Of a stretch of 6,413 nucleotides of DNA, positions 1 through 5,980 are shown piece after piece (position 1 is the stretch's first letter; each line of letters begins with the position of its first letter). A program made the translations under genes and the position numbers. The stretch lies in assembly GCA_023425615.1 (NCBI GenBank), contig JAFACJ010001045.1:1-6413 (forward strand). Reading direction: 5' to 3'. The DNA is from Actinomycetes bacterium. Lineage in GTDB: Bacteria; Actinomycetota; Actinomycetes; Streptosporangiales; Streptosporangiaceae. Under the pieces are notes generated by a model. That model did no database searches. It was not told where the DNA came from and saw nothing but the letters and a program-made list of their open reading frames with translations.

Positions 1-57
1 GCCCTCTACACCATCGTCGACCTCGAACCCCTCGACGAAGTCCTCACCCCCGCCTGA
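1..57 (+). CDS. 3' end of an unidentified gene
   Basis: Frame 1 is open from the window edge and encodes 18 residues (ALYTIVDLEPLDEVLTPA) before a TGA stop. A clean hairpin terminator follows 12 bp after the stop, which supports this being a real gene end. The tail is acidic and too short to assign to a family. From its position it is probably another gene of the integrated element rather than a chromosomal gene, because the integrase end of the element lies far to the right. That is inference. Confidence 0.6.
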   Translation, partial: ALYTIVDLEPLDEVLTPA

Positions 58-68
58 CTGAAACCCAC

Positions 69-100
69 GGCCCGGATCGCACCCAGCGGTCCGGGCCTTT
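69..100 (+). terminator. Rho-independent-like terminator
   Basis: A perfect 8-bp inverted repeat (GGCCCGGA at 69-76, TCCGGGCC at 90-97) with a 13-nt loop is followed directly by TTT. It lies 12 bp after the stop of the preceding reading frame and before the ribosome binding site of the next gene, so it separates two transcription units or attenuates read-through. Confidence 0.75.
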
Positions 101-139
101 CGTACGCAACGATCCCTCACCAACGAAAGGACCAGCAGC

Positions 140-331
140 ATGGCCAGCCGAGAAGAAATCCAGAACGGCATCGACTTCGCCGAGCGCCGCGCCGCGCACT
201 ACCAGCAACTCGCCGACAACGGCGGCAACGACCGGTGGAGCGCCGAACGGGCCCAGCAGGAAGCCACCTCGTTCGCGGCGCACGCCGCCTCCCTGAGGAA
301 CCTCCTCGCGGCCAGGTACCCGAACGCCTGA
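140..331 (+). CDS. Small helical hypothetical protein (63 aa)
   Basis: The ATG at 140 is preceded by a good Shine-Dalgarno site (GAAAGGA, 125-131, 8-nt spacing). The 63-residue product is rich in Ala, Glu, Gln and Arg. It reads as two amphipathic helices (about residues 3-26 and 31-58) broken by a DNGGNDRW turn, the pattern of a helical hairpin. It has no signal peptide, membrane segment or cysteine. Strong hairpins on both sides make it a single-gene unit. Small proteins of this kind are common in actinomycete integrative elements, but I know no function for this one and assign none. Codon use (C/G-ending) matches the neighbouring genes, which supports coding. Confidence 0.8.
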   Translation: MASREEIQNGIDFAERRAAHYQQLADNGGNDRWSAERAQQEATSFAAHAASLRNLLAARYPNA

Positions 332-343
332 ACCAGAGCATCT

Positions 344-378
344 GACGGCCCCGCCCCGACTTCTGGGGCGGGGCCGTC
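344..378 (+). terminator. Strong GC-rich hairpin terminator
   Basis: A perfect 14-bp stem (GACGGCCCCGCCCC at 344-357, GGGGCGGGGCCGTC at 365-378) encloses a 7-nt loop, beginning 12 bp after the stop of the 63-aa gene. No T-run follows, which is common for actinobacterial terminators. It insulates the repeat array downstream from read-through. Confidence 0.8.
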
Positions 379-460
379 CGGTGCCCGGCTTGATCACGCG
401 AGCCCGCCTCTCGCGCACACGGCTGCGCGCGTAGAGCGAATCCACCCCACTTAATGATCT

Positions 461-532
461 TGTCACGCGGGTGTCACGCGCCCCTGTCACGCACGTGTCA
501 CGCCTGCCTGTCACGGCCGTGACACCGCCTCT
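461..532 (+). repeat. Iteron-like TGTCACG array (3 x 24 bp)
   Basis: TGTCACG occurs at 461, 472, 485, 496 and 509, so the spacing alternates exactly 11, 13, 11, 13 bp. A sixth, diverged copy (TGACACCG) starts at 520, again 11 bp on. The array is therefore three 24-bp units (461-484, 485-508, 509-532), each with two copies of the core. The last unit contains the perfect 16-bp palindrome TGTCACGGCCGTGACA (509-524), formed where the fifth copy meets the inverted sixth. An AT-richer patch (about 450-461) lies just upstream. Such an array upstream of a replication gene suggests either replication iterons or a multi-site operator. The sequence alone does not decide between them. Confidence 0.8.
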
Positions 533-612
533 GACCTGTAAGTCCCTCCCCCAACCCCCGCCCCCGACGCCCACAAGCCGTCACGGCGCGGCCCACCTGT
601 CCCCGAAAACAG

Positions 613-642
613 CGACGGCTCCCCATGCCCGGGAAGCCGTCG
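613..642 (+). other. Hairpin in the leader of the ATPase gene
   Basis: An 8-bp perfect inverted repeat (CGACGGCT at 613-620, AGCCGTCG at 635-642) extends past one mismatch by three more pairs (622-624 with 631-633), leaving a 6-nt loop. It lies 38 bp before the GTG start at 681 and has no T-run. It could be a terminator or attenuator, or a single-strand structure used in replication. Confidence 0.55.
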
Positions 643-666
643 TCTCGCAATGCCCGTAGTTCTCAC

Positions 667-673
667 AGGAAGG
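667..673 (+). promoter_or_regulatory. Ribosome binding site fixing the GTG start at 681
   Basis: AGGAAGG lies 7 nt before GTG at 681. The first in-frame ATG (822) has no comparable site upstream, so the GTG is preferred. The N-terminal 47 residues this adds are low in conserved-looking sequence. Confidence 0.65.
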
Positions 674-680
674 CTCTCGT

Positions 681-2231
681 GTGGAGGCCAGTGATCACAA
701 TGATGGAGAGATCTTTCGTCAGCGCTCCGGCGACCACCTGCCCCCGCTGCCGCCCGACGACGCCCTGCCTCAGGGCGGCCGCGGCGGCAAGGGTCCCGAT
801 GCAGCGCAGGTGTTGGTGACCATGGCTGAAGAGAACTACCGGTTCATCCGGGCCGACGACGGCCGCACCTACGGGGTGCCCAAGGACGGCCCGAACATCG
901 CGGTACCGCTGGCCTCCAAAGGCGAGGGAGGGTTGCGGGCCAAGCTGGCCACCTCGCTGTGGCGGCGTAGCGGGCAGGTGGCCTCCAGCGCGGCCCTGTC
1001 GGACTGCGTCAACGTCCTGGAAGGAGAGGCCGGGGAGAAGGACCCCGAGCCGGTGTTCTTGCGCATGGGCCGCCTTCACGACCCCGAACTGGGGGATGCC
1101 GTCGTGGTCGACATGGGCACCGAGACCGGCCAGGCCATCGTCATCACGGCCGACGGCTGGCGGATCGAGGCGAAGTCCCCGGTCGTCTTCCGGCGCTCCA
1201 CCCTGCTGCACCCGCTCGTCGAGCCCGTGCGCGGCGGCTCACTGGAAGCGTTGCGGGCGCTGATCAACCTGACCGAAGACGACTACCGGTTGGCGATCGG
1301 CTGGGTGGTGGCGGCGTTCTTCCTCGACATCCCCCACCCGATCCTCTTCGTCCAGGGCGAGCAGGGCACCGCCAAATCCACGCTCGTGCGAACCCTGCTG
1401 GCGCTGTGCGACCCGCAGCCAGCCGCCGACCGTGAGACCCCCGCAGGCTCGCGGGAGTGGGCGATCTTCGCGCGGGCCTCCTGGGCGTTCTCCTTCGACA
1501 ACCTCACCGAGATCCCCGACTGGTTCTCCAACAGCCTGTGCAAGGGCGTCACCGGCGACTCCGTCCTGCAGCGCGCCCTGCATTCAGACGAGGACATCGT
1601 GGTGTTCTCCTTCCAGCGGGTCATGGCCATCACCACCATCGGCATCAAGCACGCCCTGGCCGGCGACCTCGTCGACCGGATGCTCCTGGTCGAACCCGAA
1701 GTCCTCGACACCCGGCTGCCCGAGTCCGAGATCCGCGCCGCCCGCGAGGCCGCTCTGCCCGAGGCACTCGGCGCGATCCTGGACTTGGTCTGCGGGACGC
1801 TGGCGCACCTGCCGGACGTCCAGGTCGACAACCTGCCGCGCATGGCCGACTTCGCCCGCGTCCTGGCCGCCCTGGACGCCCACACCGGCTGGAGGACCCT
1901 GACCACCTATCGGGAGCGGATCGTGGCAATGGGCGCCTCCCTCATCGAAGGCGACGTCTTCGCCCAGTCCCTCTACCGGCTCGCCCACCGTCCCCACCCC
2001 GGCGGACCGCCGCCCGGCCCATGGGAGGGCAGCACGGCCGATCTGCTGGCCGACCTCCAGAAGATCTGCATCCAGTCCGGCATGGCCGCCGCGGAACTGC
2101 CCAAGGACGTGCGCACCGCTGGCCAGAAGCTCACCGAGATCGCCCCGTCCCTACGCAAGGTCGGCGTCGACATCCGACGCCGCAAATCCGGCTCCAAACG
2201 CCTCATCAGCGTCGACAAGCTCACCTCTTAA
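681..2231 (+). CDS. P-loop ATPase / helicase-like replication protein
   Basis: The 516-residue product is a cytoplasmic nucleotide-binding protein resembling the helicase-like ATPases found beside prim-pol genes in actinomycete mobile elements. Visible motifs: a Walker A loop GEQGTAKST (residues 226-234, Lys232, with Ala in place of the Gly before Lys); a Walker B-like strand SWAFSFDN (267-274, Asp273); a sensor-1-like strand VMAITTIG (314-321); and basic residues in GDLVDRMLLVEPE (328-340) that could act as an arginine finger. The C-terminal part (about 447-516) looks like a winged helix (WEGSTADLLADLQK and a basic RRRKSGSKR wing) suited to DNA binding. The N-terminal 170 residues are unassigned; the first 45 look disordered. 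Likely role: unwinding or initiator-loading at the element's origin. It lies between two repeat clusters and upstream of the primase. The general assignment is firm; true helicase activity is inferred. Confidence 0.85.
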   Translation: MEASDHNDGEIFRQRSGDHLPPLPPDDALPQGGRGGKGPDAAQVLVTMAEENYRFIRADDGRTYGVPKDGPNIAVPLASKGEGGLRAKLATSLWRRSGQVASSAALSDCVNVLEGEAGEKDPEPVFLRMGRLHDPELGDAVVVDMGTETGQAIVITADGWRIEAKSPVVFRRSTLLHPLVEPVRGGSLEALRALINLTEDDYRLAIGWVVAAFFLDIPHPILFVQGEQGTAKSTLVRTLLALCDPQPAADRETPAGSREWAIFARASWAFSFDNLTEIPDWFSNSLCKGVTGDSVLQRALHSDEDIVVFSFQRVMAITTIGIKHALAGDLVDRMLLVEPEVLDTRLPESEIRAAREAALPEALGAILDLVCGTLAHLPDVQVDNLPRMADFARVLAALDAHTGWRTLTTYRERIVAMGASLIEGDVFAQSLYRLAHRPHPGGPPPGPWEGSTADLLADLQKICIQSGMAAAELPKDVRTAGQKLTEIAPSLRKVGVDIRRRKSGSKRLISVDKLTS

Positions 2232-2241
2232 CTCCTGGCTC

Positions 2242-2269
2242 TTCCCTCTCTCACTTTCCAAAGAGGGAA
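2242..2269 (+). terminator. Hairpin after the ATPase gene
   Basis: TTCCCTCT (2242-2249) and AGAGGGAA (2262-2269) form a perfect 8-bp stem with a 12-nt loop, starting 10 bp after the TAA stop of the ATPase gene. No T-run follows. It is a plausible but moderate terminator. If it works, the primase gene is at least partly transcribed on its own. Confidence 0.5.
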
Positions 2270-2273
2270 ACCT

Positions 2274-2451
2274 ATGTCCCTCCCGTCCCACACCGGCCCT
2301 GAGCTGCGCGGACGGTGGGACAAACCCACGTCCCAACCTTGTCCCCGTTGTCCCATGATCATCAGCTGGCTTGTCCCTCATGTCCCACCGAGGACGAGCC
2401 CTTGTCCCACCGTTTCCGCAGGTCATAAGCCGAATGGGACCACAGGGACAT
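2274..2451 (+). repeat. TTGTCCCAC repeat cluster, candidate origin
   Basis: About ten copies of the core [T/C]GTCCC or its complement lie within 180 bp. Plus-strand copies start at 2275, 2284, 2329, 2340, 2349, 2372, 2381 and 2403; minus-strand copies are at 2317-2322 and 2445-2450, with a degenerate one at 2436-2441. The longer form TTGTCCCAC is exact at 2402-2410 and, inverted, at 2315-2323. Copies pair at 9-bp spacing (2275/2284, 2340/2349, 2372/2381), and the last two pairs are 32 bp apart, three helical turns. The inverted pair TGGGAC-N8-GTCCCA spans 2316-2335. The stretch holds no convincing gene. Lying between ATPase and primase genes, it is a good candidate for the replication origin or a regulator-binding region. 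The core differs from the TGTCACG array upstream. Confidence 0.75.
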
Positions 2452-2487
2452 GCTTTGGCGACTTCTTCCCATCACCGACCAGGCCGA

Positions 2488-2525
2488 CGCCGGGGAGAGG
2501 GATGCCTCTTCCCTCTCACCCGGCG
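2488..2525 (+). other. Long hairpin in the primase leader
   Basis: CGCCGGG (2488-2494) plus GAGAGGGA (2495-2502) pair with TCCCTCTC (2510-2517) and CCCGGCG (2519-2525). This gives 15 bp broken only by one bulged A (2518), with a 7-nt loop. It ends 26 bp before the primase Shine-Dalgarno. No T-run follows. It may be a terminator or attenuator, or, next to the repeat cluster, a structured single-strand initiation site for the primase. Confidence 0.65.
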
Positions 2526-2562
2526 CGCCTTCTTAGACATCCCCCTCTCCCGGAGGTGACGC

Positions 2563-3618
2563 ATGCCCGACATCGACCCCGCACGCCCGCTCACCCTCGC
2601 TCTCCACCTGGCGGCGCTCGGCTGGCACCTCTTCCCGCTGTCCCCGACGACCCGACGGCCCCTGGCCAACTGCCCGGCCTGCCGCGACCCGCACCCCATC
2701 GACTCATGCCCCTGCATCCCCGCCGGACGGACCTGCCACGGAGTGCGGGCCGCCACCGCCGACTCCGACCGCCTCACCCGCTGGTGGCACCAGCACCCCC
2801 ACGCCGTCCCCGGCATCGCCGCTGGCCCCTCTCGTCTGGTCCTCATCGACCTCGACACCCACACCGACCAGCTCCCCGACGACCCCGCCACCGAGCTGCT
2901 GCCCGGCATCGACCTGACCGCCGAAGGAATCCCGCCTGAACAGCTCACCGCCACCCGAGACGGCCGCGACGTCCTGCTGCTCCTGGCCCACCTGCGCGGC
3001 GGACCCCGCCCCTGGCCCACTGGCCCCGACCACCAGCCCGTCACCGCCACCACGCCCTCCGGCGGACGCCACCTGTGGTACCGGGCCCCACCCGACGTCG
3101 ACCTGCGCCAGGCCATCGGCGAACTCGGCTGGCAGATCGACATCAAAGCCGGATGGTCTTACGGCGTCGCCCCCGGCGCCCTCGCCCGGCGAGGCCCCTA
3201 CACCCTCACCGCCGGCGACCCCGCCAACCCCGGCCGCATGCCCGACTGGCTCGCCCGCGAAGTCACCCGCACAGCACGCCGTCAGCCCTTGCCCAAAGGC
3301 TTGCCCAAACCCTTGCCCACCCAGGTCACGGCCGGTGGACGCACGGGCCCCAGCGCCTACCTGAACACCGTCCTCGAACGCGGAGCCTCCGAACTCGCCG
3401 GGCTCCGCGACGGCCGCCAGCGCGCCCTTTCCGCCCTCGCCTACAAGGCCGGCGGACTCCTCGCCTGGTCCGGCCTGCCCCGAGCGGACGTCGAGACCCG
3501 CCTCATCGAGATCGGCACCGCCACCGGCCTACCCGACCGGCTCGCCCACCGCATCGTCACCCGGGCCATGGCCAACGGCATCGCCCGGCCGCTTCCTGCG
3601 CCCGGCGGAAAGAGCTGA
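2563..3618 (+). CDS. Bifunctional DNA primase/polymerase (PrimPol)
   Basis: The 351-residue protein begins with the typical start of actinobacterial prim-pol replication proteins (LHLAALGWHLFPL, residues 14-26). A cysteine cluster follows (C37, C40, C49, C51, C58) that could bind zinc. The catalytic motifs are DLD (D96, D98), SGGRH (H170) and a third acidic position, probably D193 in WQIDIKAGWSYGVAPGA. These match the DxD, sxH and late-Asp pattern of archaeo-eukaryotic PrimPol enzymes. After a proline-rich hinge (243-252), a helical C-terminal region (about 263-342) resembles a primase C-terminal domain. The protein would make primers and possibly extend them at the element's origin, with the upstream ATPase as partner on a separate polypeptide. 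Elements with this type are called RepPP in the AICE literature. The start is set by GGAGGTGA (2552-2559), 3 nt before ATG. Confidence 0.9.
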   Translation: MPDIDPARPLTLALHLAALGWHLFPLSPTTRRPLANCPACRDPHPIDSCPCIPAGRTCHGVRAATADSDRLTRWWHQHPHAVPGIAAGPSRLVLIDLDTHTDQLPDDPATELLPGIDLTAEGIPPEQLTATRDGRDVLLLLAHLRGGPRPWPTGPDHQPVTATTPSGGRHLWYRAPPDVDLRQAIGELGWQIDIKAGWSYGVAPGALARRGPYTLTAGDPANPGRMPDWLAREVTRTARRQPLPKGLPKPLPTQVTAGGRTGPSAYLNTVLERGASELAGLRDGRQRALSALAYKAGGLLAWSGLPRADVETRLIEIGTATGLPDRLAHRIVTRAMANGIARPLPAPGGKS

Positions 3619-3764
3619 TCAGTTCTCAGGGCTGGCTGGTCTGCCTAAGCGAGGACCTGCCCACCTCAGTTCGGCCTGACCGCGGATCTCTTCGGCCACG
3701 CCGTCACGCTTCGCCCCTCTCACTTCTTTCTTTGGTTGTTTTCACGTCCCTTTGGAGGTGCTCA

Positions 3765-3986
3765 ATGGCTCGCCGTGTCCTTCGCAAGGCCGCCCCGTCC
3801 GAGCAGCAGCCGTTGGAATGGCTGACGCTCGATGAAGTGCTCGCGATCCTCAAGGTGAAGAGGTCAACCTTCGACGACTGGCGGCGCAAGAAGGTGGCGC
3901 CGCCGGTGACGAAGCTTCCCAACCGGCAGATCCGGATCGAGCGCGGGGCGTTCGAGGCCTGGATGAAGTCGCGGGAGGAAGTGTGA
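3765..3986 (+). CDS. xis: Excisionase-like HTH protein (Xis)
   Basis: The 73-residue basic protein has a MerR/excisionase-type helix-turn-helix. EWLTLDEVLAILKVKRSTFDDWRRKK (18-43) gives the helix-turn-helix, and LPNRQIRIERGAFEAWM (51-67) gives the wing and final helix. Small proteins of this type directly before a tyrosine integrase gene steer recombination towards excision by bending attachment-site DNA. The ATG at 3765 has a strong GGAGG (3754-3758) six nt upstream. The stop overlaps the integrase start by 4 bp (GTGA), so the two are translationally coupled. The 146-bp gap upstream (3619-3764) holds no gene; it has a T-rich patch (about 3722-3753), but I see no confident promoter. A transcriptional regulator role is an alternative, but position favours Xis. 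Confidence 0.85.
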   Translation: MARRVLRKAAPSEQQPLEWLTLDEVLAILKVKRSTFDDWRRKKVAPPVTKLPNRQIRIERGAFEAWMKSREEV

Positions 3987-5941
3987 CCCGTAGCAAGAAG
4001 CCGGCCTCCGTTCCTGAAGAAGGGGCGGGGGCCGGCCCCGTTCAGATCTCTTACGACGTCCGTATCCGGGAGATCAAGGAGCTGCCGCCCAGCAAGCGGA
4101 CCAAGGGGAAGCCCAGGTACCAGGTCCGCTGGACCGTCTCGGGCGGGGAGCATTCCAAGAACTTCAGCGGGAAGCGGCTGGCGGAGGGCCATCAGGCGAA
4201 GTTGCGCACTGCGGCCAACGAGGGCCAACCCTTTGACGTCGTCTCGGGTCTCCCGTTGTCGATGCTGCCCAAGGCTTCTGAGCAGAAGAAGCAGGAACCG
4301 ACGTGGTACGAGTTCGCGATCTCGTATTCGAAGGTGAAGTGGAAGACCGTGTCAGCCGGGCATCGGCGGGGCATCGCCGAGGGCCTGGCCGCCGCGACGC
4401 TGGCGCTGGTCCGATGGGAGGAAGGCCACCCTGACGCTGCGGACGTCCATTCGGCGCTCAGCACGTGGGCTTTCAACGTGTCCGCGCACAAGGACGGTCT
4501 CCCGGCCGAGCTGCACAAGGTGATCCGCTGGGTTGAGGCGCACAGCGTCAACGTGACGGAGCTTGAGGATACGGACCTGGTCCGCGACGTCCTGGTCCAG
4601 CTCACACTCAAGCTGGATGGGACCAAAGCCGCCAGCTCGACCTACACGCGCAAACGCGCGACCTTCTTCAACGCCCTCAAATACGCGGTCGAGAAGAAGT
4701 ACCTGACCGTGAACCCCTTGCTCATCGTCAGCCTGCCCGCGGCCAAGAGCAGCGATGCCGTCGACCGCCGCCGGGTGGTCAACGAGGCCGCGGGACGACG
4801 GCTCCTCATCGCCGCCGGGAAGCAGGGCGCAATGGGACGGCACTTGCAGGCGTTCTACGGCTGCTTGTTCCTCGCCGGCCTCAGACCGGGGGAAGCCGTC
4901 TCCTTGACCGAAGACGAGATCGACCTGCCCGAGGACGAAGAGGAGTGGGGCTGGTTCCACCTGGCCGACTCCTCACCGGAGGTCAGCGGGGCCTGGACCG
5001 ACAGCGGGGAGCGGGAGATCCGCCAGCTCAAGCACCGAGCGGCCGAGGAGACCAGGCCCGTGCCGGTCTCCCCGCTCCTGGGCAAGCTGCTGCGGCGGCA
5101 TCTGCGGGAGTTCGGGACCGCGCCGGACGGCAGGCTCTTCCGCGGCGAGGATGGCGGTCTGGTCTCTGAGAGCACTACCAACCGCATCTGGGACCTCGCC
5201 CGAGAGGCCGTCCTCACCCCGGCCGAGACGAGATCCGTCTTGGCCGAGCGCCCCTACGACCTGCGACACGCCCGGCTGTCGATCTGGCTGAACGCCGGGG
5301 TCGACCCTGCCCAGATCTCCGAATGGGCCGGCAACAGCGTCCCCGTCCTGCTGCGCGTCTACGTCCACTGCCTCAGCGACTCCCAGGAGGCCGCGCTGGC
5401 CAAGCTGGGGCGTAAGAGCACGGCCAAGACTGAGGAAGCCGATCTCAGCGAGCTGGACCGGTTGCTGATCGGCCAGGACGCCCCCGAGCCGGAGCCCGTC
5501 TCCTTCTACGAGCTGGCGGTCGCCTACATCGGGGCCAAATGGGACGGCATCGCGCCGACGACCCGCAAGGGCGCCTTGGAGACCCTCACCAAGGTCACCG
5601 TGGCCCTGCTGGACCGCCCGGATCCCTGGCCCACGGACGTCCAGCTCGTCCAGGCGCTGACGTCCTGGGCGTTCAGGCCCGACCGCTGGGGCGACGTACC
5701 CGACGATCACGCCAAAGTGATCGCCTGGGTGGCCGAGCGCTCCCCCGACGTCGGGGTCCTCAAGGACCCCGAGCGGCTCAAAACCGTCCTGGCCTACCTC
5801 GCCAAGCGGCTCGACGGGGAGTCGGCCTCGCCCAACGTCGCGGCCCGGCGCCGGTCGGTCTTGTTCAACATCCTGGAGTTCGCGGTTCGGGAGCGGCACC
5901 TGCCGGTCAACCCCTTGCTCTTCCGGAGCTGGGGGGCCTGA
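3983..5941 (+). CDS. int: Tyrosine site-specific integrase with duplicated core-binding domain
   Basis: This 652-residue tyrosine recombinase joins attP of the element to the tRNA-Tyr attB. Domains: an arm-type N-terminal DNA-binding region (about 22-75), a SAM-like core-binding domain (about 106-253), a catalytic domain (about 265-475), then a second core-binding-like domain (505-652) homologous to the first. Catalytic residues visible are R301 (GLRPGE), probably K350, R428 in YDLRH and nucleophile Y460 (LLRVYVHC). The usual first His of HxxR is Y425, and the later His/Trp is N451 (EWAGNS); similar variants occur in actinobacterial integrases, so activity is not excluded. Relatives usually end soon after the catalytic domain, roughly 450-500 residues, so the extra 150-residue tail is odd and suggests a fusion or duplication. 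The GTG start overlaps xis (GTGA) and has GGGAGGA at 3973-3979. Confidence 0.92.
   Translation: MTRSKKPASVPEEGAGAGPVQISYDVRIREIKELPPSKRTKGKPRYQVRWTVSGGEHSKNFSGKRLAEGHQAKLRTAANEGQPFDVVSGLPLSMLPKASEQKKQEPTWYEFAISYSKVKWKTVSAGHRRGIAEGLAAATLALVRWEEGHPDAADVHSALSTWAFNVSAHKDGLPAELHKVIRWVEAHSVNVTELEDTDLVRDVLVQLTLKLDGTKAASSTYTRKRATFFNALKYAVEKKYLTVNPLLIVSLPAAKSSDAVDRRRVVNEAAGRRLLIAAGKQGAMGRHLQAFYGCLFLAGLRPGEAVSLTEDEIDLPEDEEEWGWFHLADSSPEVSGAWTDSGEREIRQLKHRAAEETRPVPVSPLLGKLLRRHLREFGTAPDGRLFRGEDGGLVSESTTNRIWDLAREAVLTPAETRSVLAERPYDLRHARLSIWLNAGVDPAQISEWAGNSVPVLLRVYVHCLSDSQEAALAKLGRKSTAKTEEADLSELDRLLIGQDAPEPEPVSFYELAVAYIGAKWDGIAPTTRKGALETLTKVTVALLDRPDPWPTDVQLVQALTSWAFRPDRWGDVPDDHAKVIAWVAERSPDVGVLKDPERLKTVLAYLAKRLDGESASPNVAARRRSVLFNILEFAVRERHLPVNPLLFRSWGA
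5495..5938 (+). other. Second core-binding domain in the integrase tail
   Basis: Residues 505-652 align with residues 106-253 over their full length, at a near-constant offset of 399-400 residues. Shared landmarks are YE.A..Y...KW, R.G...L, WAF, KVI.WV, LDG, R.R..FN.L..AV and VNPLL. By eye about a third of positions are identical. At DNA level the VNPLL stretch agrees in 14 of 15 bases (4706-4720 and 5903-5917 region), but most of the copy is well diverged. The protein ends only six residues after VNPLL, where the first copy runs on into the catalytic domain. Confidence 0.85.
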
Positions 5942-5980
5942 AACGAATCCGGAAATAGTCCGGGACGAGCCGCTCAGGAC

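Noticed and set aside
461..532. CRISPR array
   Set aside because: The repeats are only 7-8 bp cores with 3-5 bp between them, no spacers of CRISPR size and no cas genes.
1..660. Second attachment site (repeat of the tRNA-Tyr 3' half)
   Set aside because: No stretch resembling the T arm and acceptor end of the tRNA is visible here or elsewhere in the window. The other end of the element must lie outside.
1457..2302. A 281-codon plus-strand frame inside the ATPase gene
   Set aside because: It gives an Arg/Gly/Pro/His-rich product typical of frame-shifted high-GC coding DNA and covers the conserved ATPase motifs in another frame.
2339..2410. DnaA boxes (TTGTCCACA type) in the repeat cluster
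   Set aside because: The first six bases match, but the last three are CAC or similar instead of ACA in every copy. They are better treated as a separate motif.
2274..2939. A 221-codon open frame over the repeat cluster and the primase start
   Set aside because: Its product is Pro/Arg/His-rich low-complexity sequence. It overlaps the well-supported PrimPol in another frame and has no convincing ribosome binding site. It is a by-product of high GC.
3075..3764. A long frame upstream that is continuous with the xis reading frame
   Set aside because: The frame extends in phase far upstream, but that part is Arg/Pro-rich and antagonises the PrimPol frame. The ATG at 3765 with GGAGG is the natural start.
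4973..5899. A 308-codon minus-strand open frame opposite the integrase
   Set aside because: It is a shadow of the strongly GC-biased codons of int. It has no recognisable domain and lies wholly antisense to a clear gene. The same applies to antisense frames opposite the ATPase and PrimPol genes.
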